64,000 bases of DNA, taken from Promethearchaeota archaeon (GTDB taxonomy: Archaea > Asgardarchaeota > Lokiarchaeia > Sigyniarchaeales > SOKP01). This document shows, piece after piece, positions 62,906 to 64,000 of this stretch. Made by a program: the position numbers and the translations under genes. The stretch lies in contig JAHPZJ010000024.1 in the NCBI GenBank assembly GCA_019058245.1, forward strand, positions 30,036-94,035, read 5' to 3'. The notes below the pieces were generated by a model, which searched no databases, was not told the DNA's origin, and saw nothing but the letters and a program-made list of their open reading frames with translations. Each line of letters opens with the position of its first letter. The first letter of the stretch is position 1.

Positions 62906-63850
62906 TTAATCCTTCTTTAGTTGTCGAAGATATTTACAGGCATTTATTGCTGCCCGTGCGCCTTCTGCAGTAGCAAATACTACTTGAAATAGACCACCGG
63001 TACAATCTCCAGCAGCATAAACTCCTTTAAGATTTGTCTTTTGTTCTCCATCAACTATAATATTCCCACTTTCATCCAATTCTACTCCTGCTTTTTTGAA
63101 AATGAAATTAGAGGATATATGGGACAAAATAAATAAACATTTTAATTCAAATTCTCTTAATTCTTCATTTTCTTCTGATTCAGGGTGAGTAGATTTGCAT
63201 ATAATCTTGTGAATCATACCTTCTGAATCCGAAATTGCTTCAATTACTTCCATATTTTCAAAAATTTCAATTCCATTTTCTTTAACTTCATAAGCTTTAT
63301 CTGATAACTCTTCAATCCCCAAATCGGTAATTATATGAACAATACAACCCATTTGTTGTAGTGTTAAGGCTTCCTCTAACGTTTCTTCGTCTTTACCATA
63401 TAAATAGACATTATTGTCTTTATACAAAGGTCCATCATTTAATGCACTATATGAAACGCCAAATCCTAATAAATTGCTTTCTCCTTTAATAATTTCTTTT
63501 CGAGTACCTACCCCTGTTGCTATAATAACAACATCAGAAGAAATAGTTGATGTCCTTGTTGTTGTTACATTTGCACCCATACCAAGCATTAATGAAATTA
63601 TATCACCTTGAATAATCTTAATATTTTCAGAATAACTTTCAGCATGTACTCTAAACTTTTTCAAAAGATTTTTACCTTTAATATCGATTTCTCCAGGCCA
63701 ATTTTGAATTTCTTTAGCTTTTTCTAATCCAGATAACTGTTTTCCATCGAGAATTATGACATCCCTATTTGCTCGAGCACAATAAATACCAGCACTTAGC
63801 CCTGCAGGGCCACTACCAATAATTAATACCTCACATTTTAATTCATCCAT
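62906..63850 (-). CDS. TrxB-like flavoprotein lacking the redox Cys pair and second nucleotide motif
   Basis: The 314-residue sequence is TrxB-like by FAD motif GSGPAGLSAG, WPGEIDIKGKNL, ATGVGTRKEI and GVYAAGDCTGGLFQV. Where TrxB has CATC it has Ser135-Ala-Leu-Asn138. The NAD(P)H motif GGSxAA is replaced by YGKDEETLEEAL. So it can bind FAD but cannot do the usual dithiol relay, and probably does not use NADPH. It lies directly upstream of trxB on the same strand (94-base gap) and starts from a good Shine-Dalgarno GAGAGG. A ferredoxin-linked or regulatory role is inference. Confidence 0.88.
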   Translation of the reverse strand: MDELKCEVLIIGSGPAGLSAGIYCARANRDVIILDGKQLSGLEKAKEIQNWPGEIDIKGKNLLKKFRVHAESYSENIKIIQGDIISLMLGMGANVTTTRTSTISSDVVIIATGVGTRKEIIKGESNLLGFGVSYSALNDGPLYKDNNVYLYGKDEETLEEALTLQQMGCIVHIITDLGIEELSDKAYEVKENGIEIFENMEVIEAISDSEGMIHKIICKSTHPESEENEELREFELKCLFILSHISSNFIFKKAGVELDESGNIIVDGEQKTNLKGVYAAGDCTGGLFQVVFATAEGARAAINACKYLRQLKKD

Positions 63851-64000
63851 ATAATCAACCTCTCAGAAAAATCTTGATGTTTTTCAAAAGAAGAACTAGC
63901 TGTATCGATTCCATAGTAACTTTTTATTATTATATTAAGTATAGGGATTTAATCAATTTATATAAAATCTCTTTCAAAATCGGTATTATATAAATTTTTC

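Noticed and set aside
1..64000. tRNA, rRNA or CRISPR array
   Set aside because: No tRNA T-loop block, long GC-rich rRNA-like region or regularly spaced repeat was found by eye; a tRNA scan would be decisive.

Overview
The window reads as a chromosomal segment of an Asgard archaeon, most likely Lokiarchaeia-like; that lineage is my guess, while the Asgard assignment follows from gene content. Signature families are a Rab/Ras-like GTPase with all five G-boxes (30477-30995), an MglA/Arf-like GTPase (22068-22760), a tandem roadblock protein (13123-13860), longin-like proteins (20952-22037, 34053-34427), a gelsolin-like protein with a SAP-like tail (42783-43874), three JAB/MPN metalloprotease-like proteins (3158-7985), two vWA plus RING-like zinc proteins (48000-50840) and a LURP-one/tubby-like protein (44070-44812). 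Archaeal traits include HdrA/B/C-type proteins, a methanogen-type homocysteine synthesis pair, an Orc1/Cdc6-like ATPase, TATA-like promoters and class I FBP aldolase. The DNA is very AT-rich throughout, with short intergenic gaps and mostly one- to two-gene transcription units.

Layout. 1-2449: incomplete polytopic membrane protein with a winged-helix-like cytosolic region. 2.8-10.3 kb: a JAB-centred locus with two translationally coupled JAB-coiled-coil genes and a zinc-ribbon gene on the minus strand, then divergently a third JAB gene and a ChlI/ChlD-like AAA+-vWA ATPase. 10.3-19.9 kb: housekeeping and accessory enzymes (SDR fusion, ATP-grasp, roadblock, coiled-coil/TrmB-like, DUF5714, PHP phosphatase, methyltransferase, metallo-beta-lactamase fold, GDPD, DedA). 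20-22.8 kb: small helical proteins, then a longin-like protein convergent with a GTPase. 22.9-27.7 kb: HdrC-HdrB, a cysteine-rich PAS histidine kinase interrupted by one in-frame TAA, and the homocysteine pair. 28-31 kb: EamA transporter, a tiny zinc-ribbon gene, a well-folded candidate ncRNA (29428-29574), and a GTPase-MBL operon. 31-42 kb: orphan DNA methyltransferase, YkgJ and longin pair, HdrA-MvhD fusion, DUF711, FBP aldolase. 42-51 kb: HEAT, gelsolin-SAP, zinc-ribbon/LURP, CDP-alcohol transferase, TrmB-like coiled coil, vWA-RING pair. 51-64 kb: EamA, PiT plus DUF47, DUF2284, PurA, surface-protein remnant, DUF362, Cdc6-like ATPase, tyrosine recombinase, and two TrxB-family proteins.

How the genes may work together. 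The HdrC-HdrB pair (23 kb) and HdrA-MvhD (35.6 kb) could form one heterodisulfide-reductase-like electron-transfer complex from separate loci, with the Cys-rich PAS kinase as a redox sensor. The JAB cluster plus vWA-RING pair has parts one would expect in a ubiquitin-like modification system, but no E1, E2 or ubiquitin-like gene is present here. The most unusual items are the triple-JAB/AAA-vWA locus, the 147-nt structured RNA, and a 29-nt out-of-frame insert in the zinc-ribbon/LURP gene that is bounded by direct repeats and folds as a hairpin with intron-like topology.
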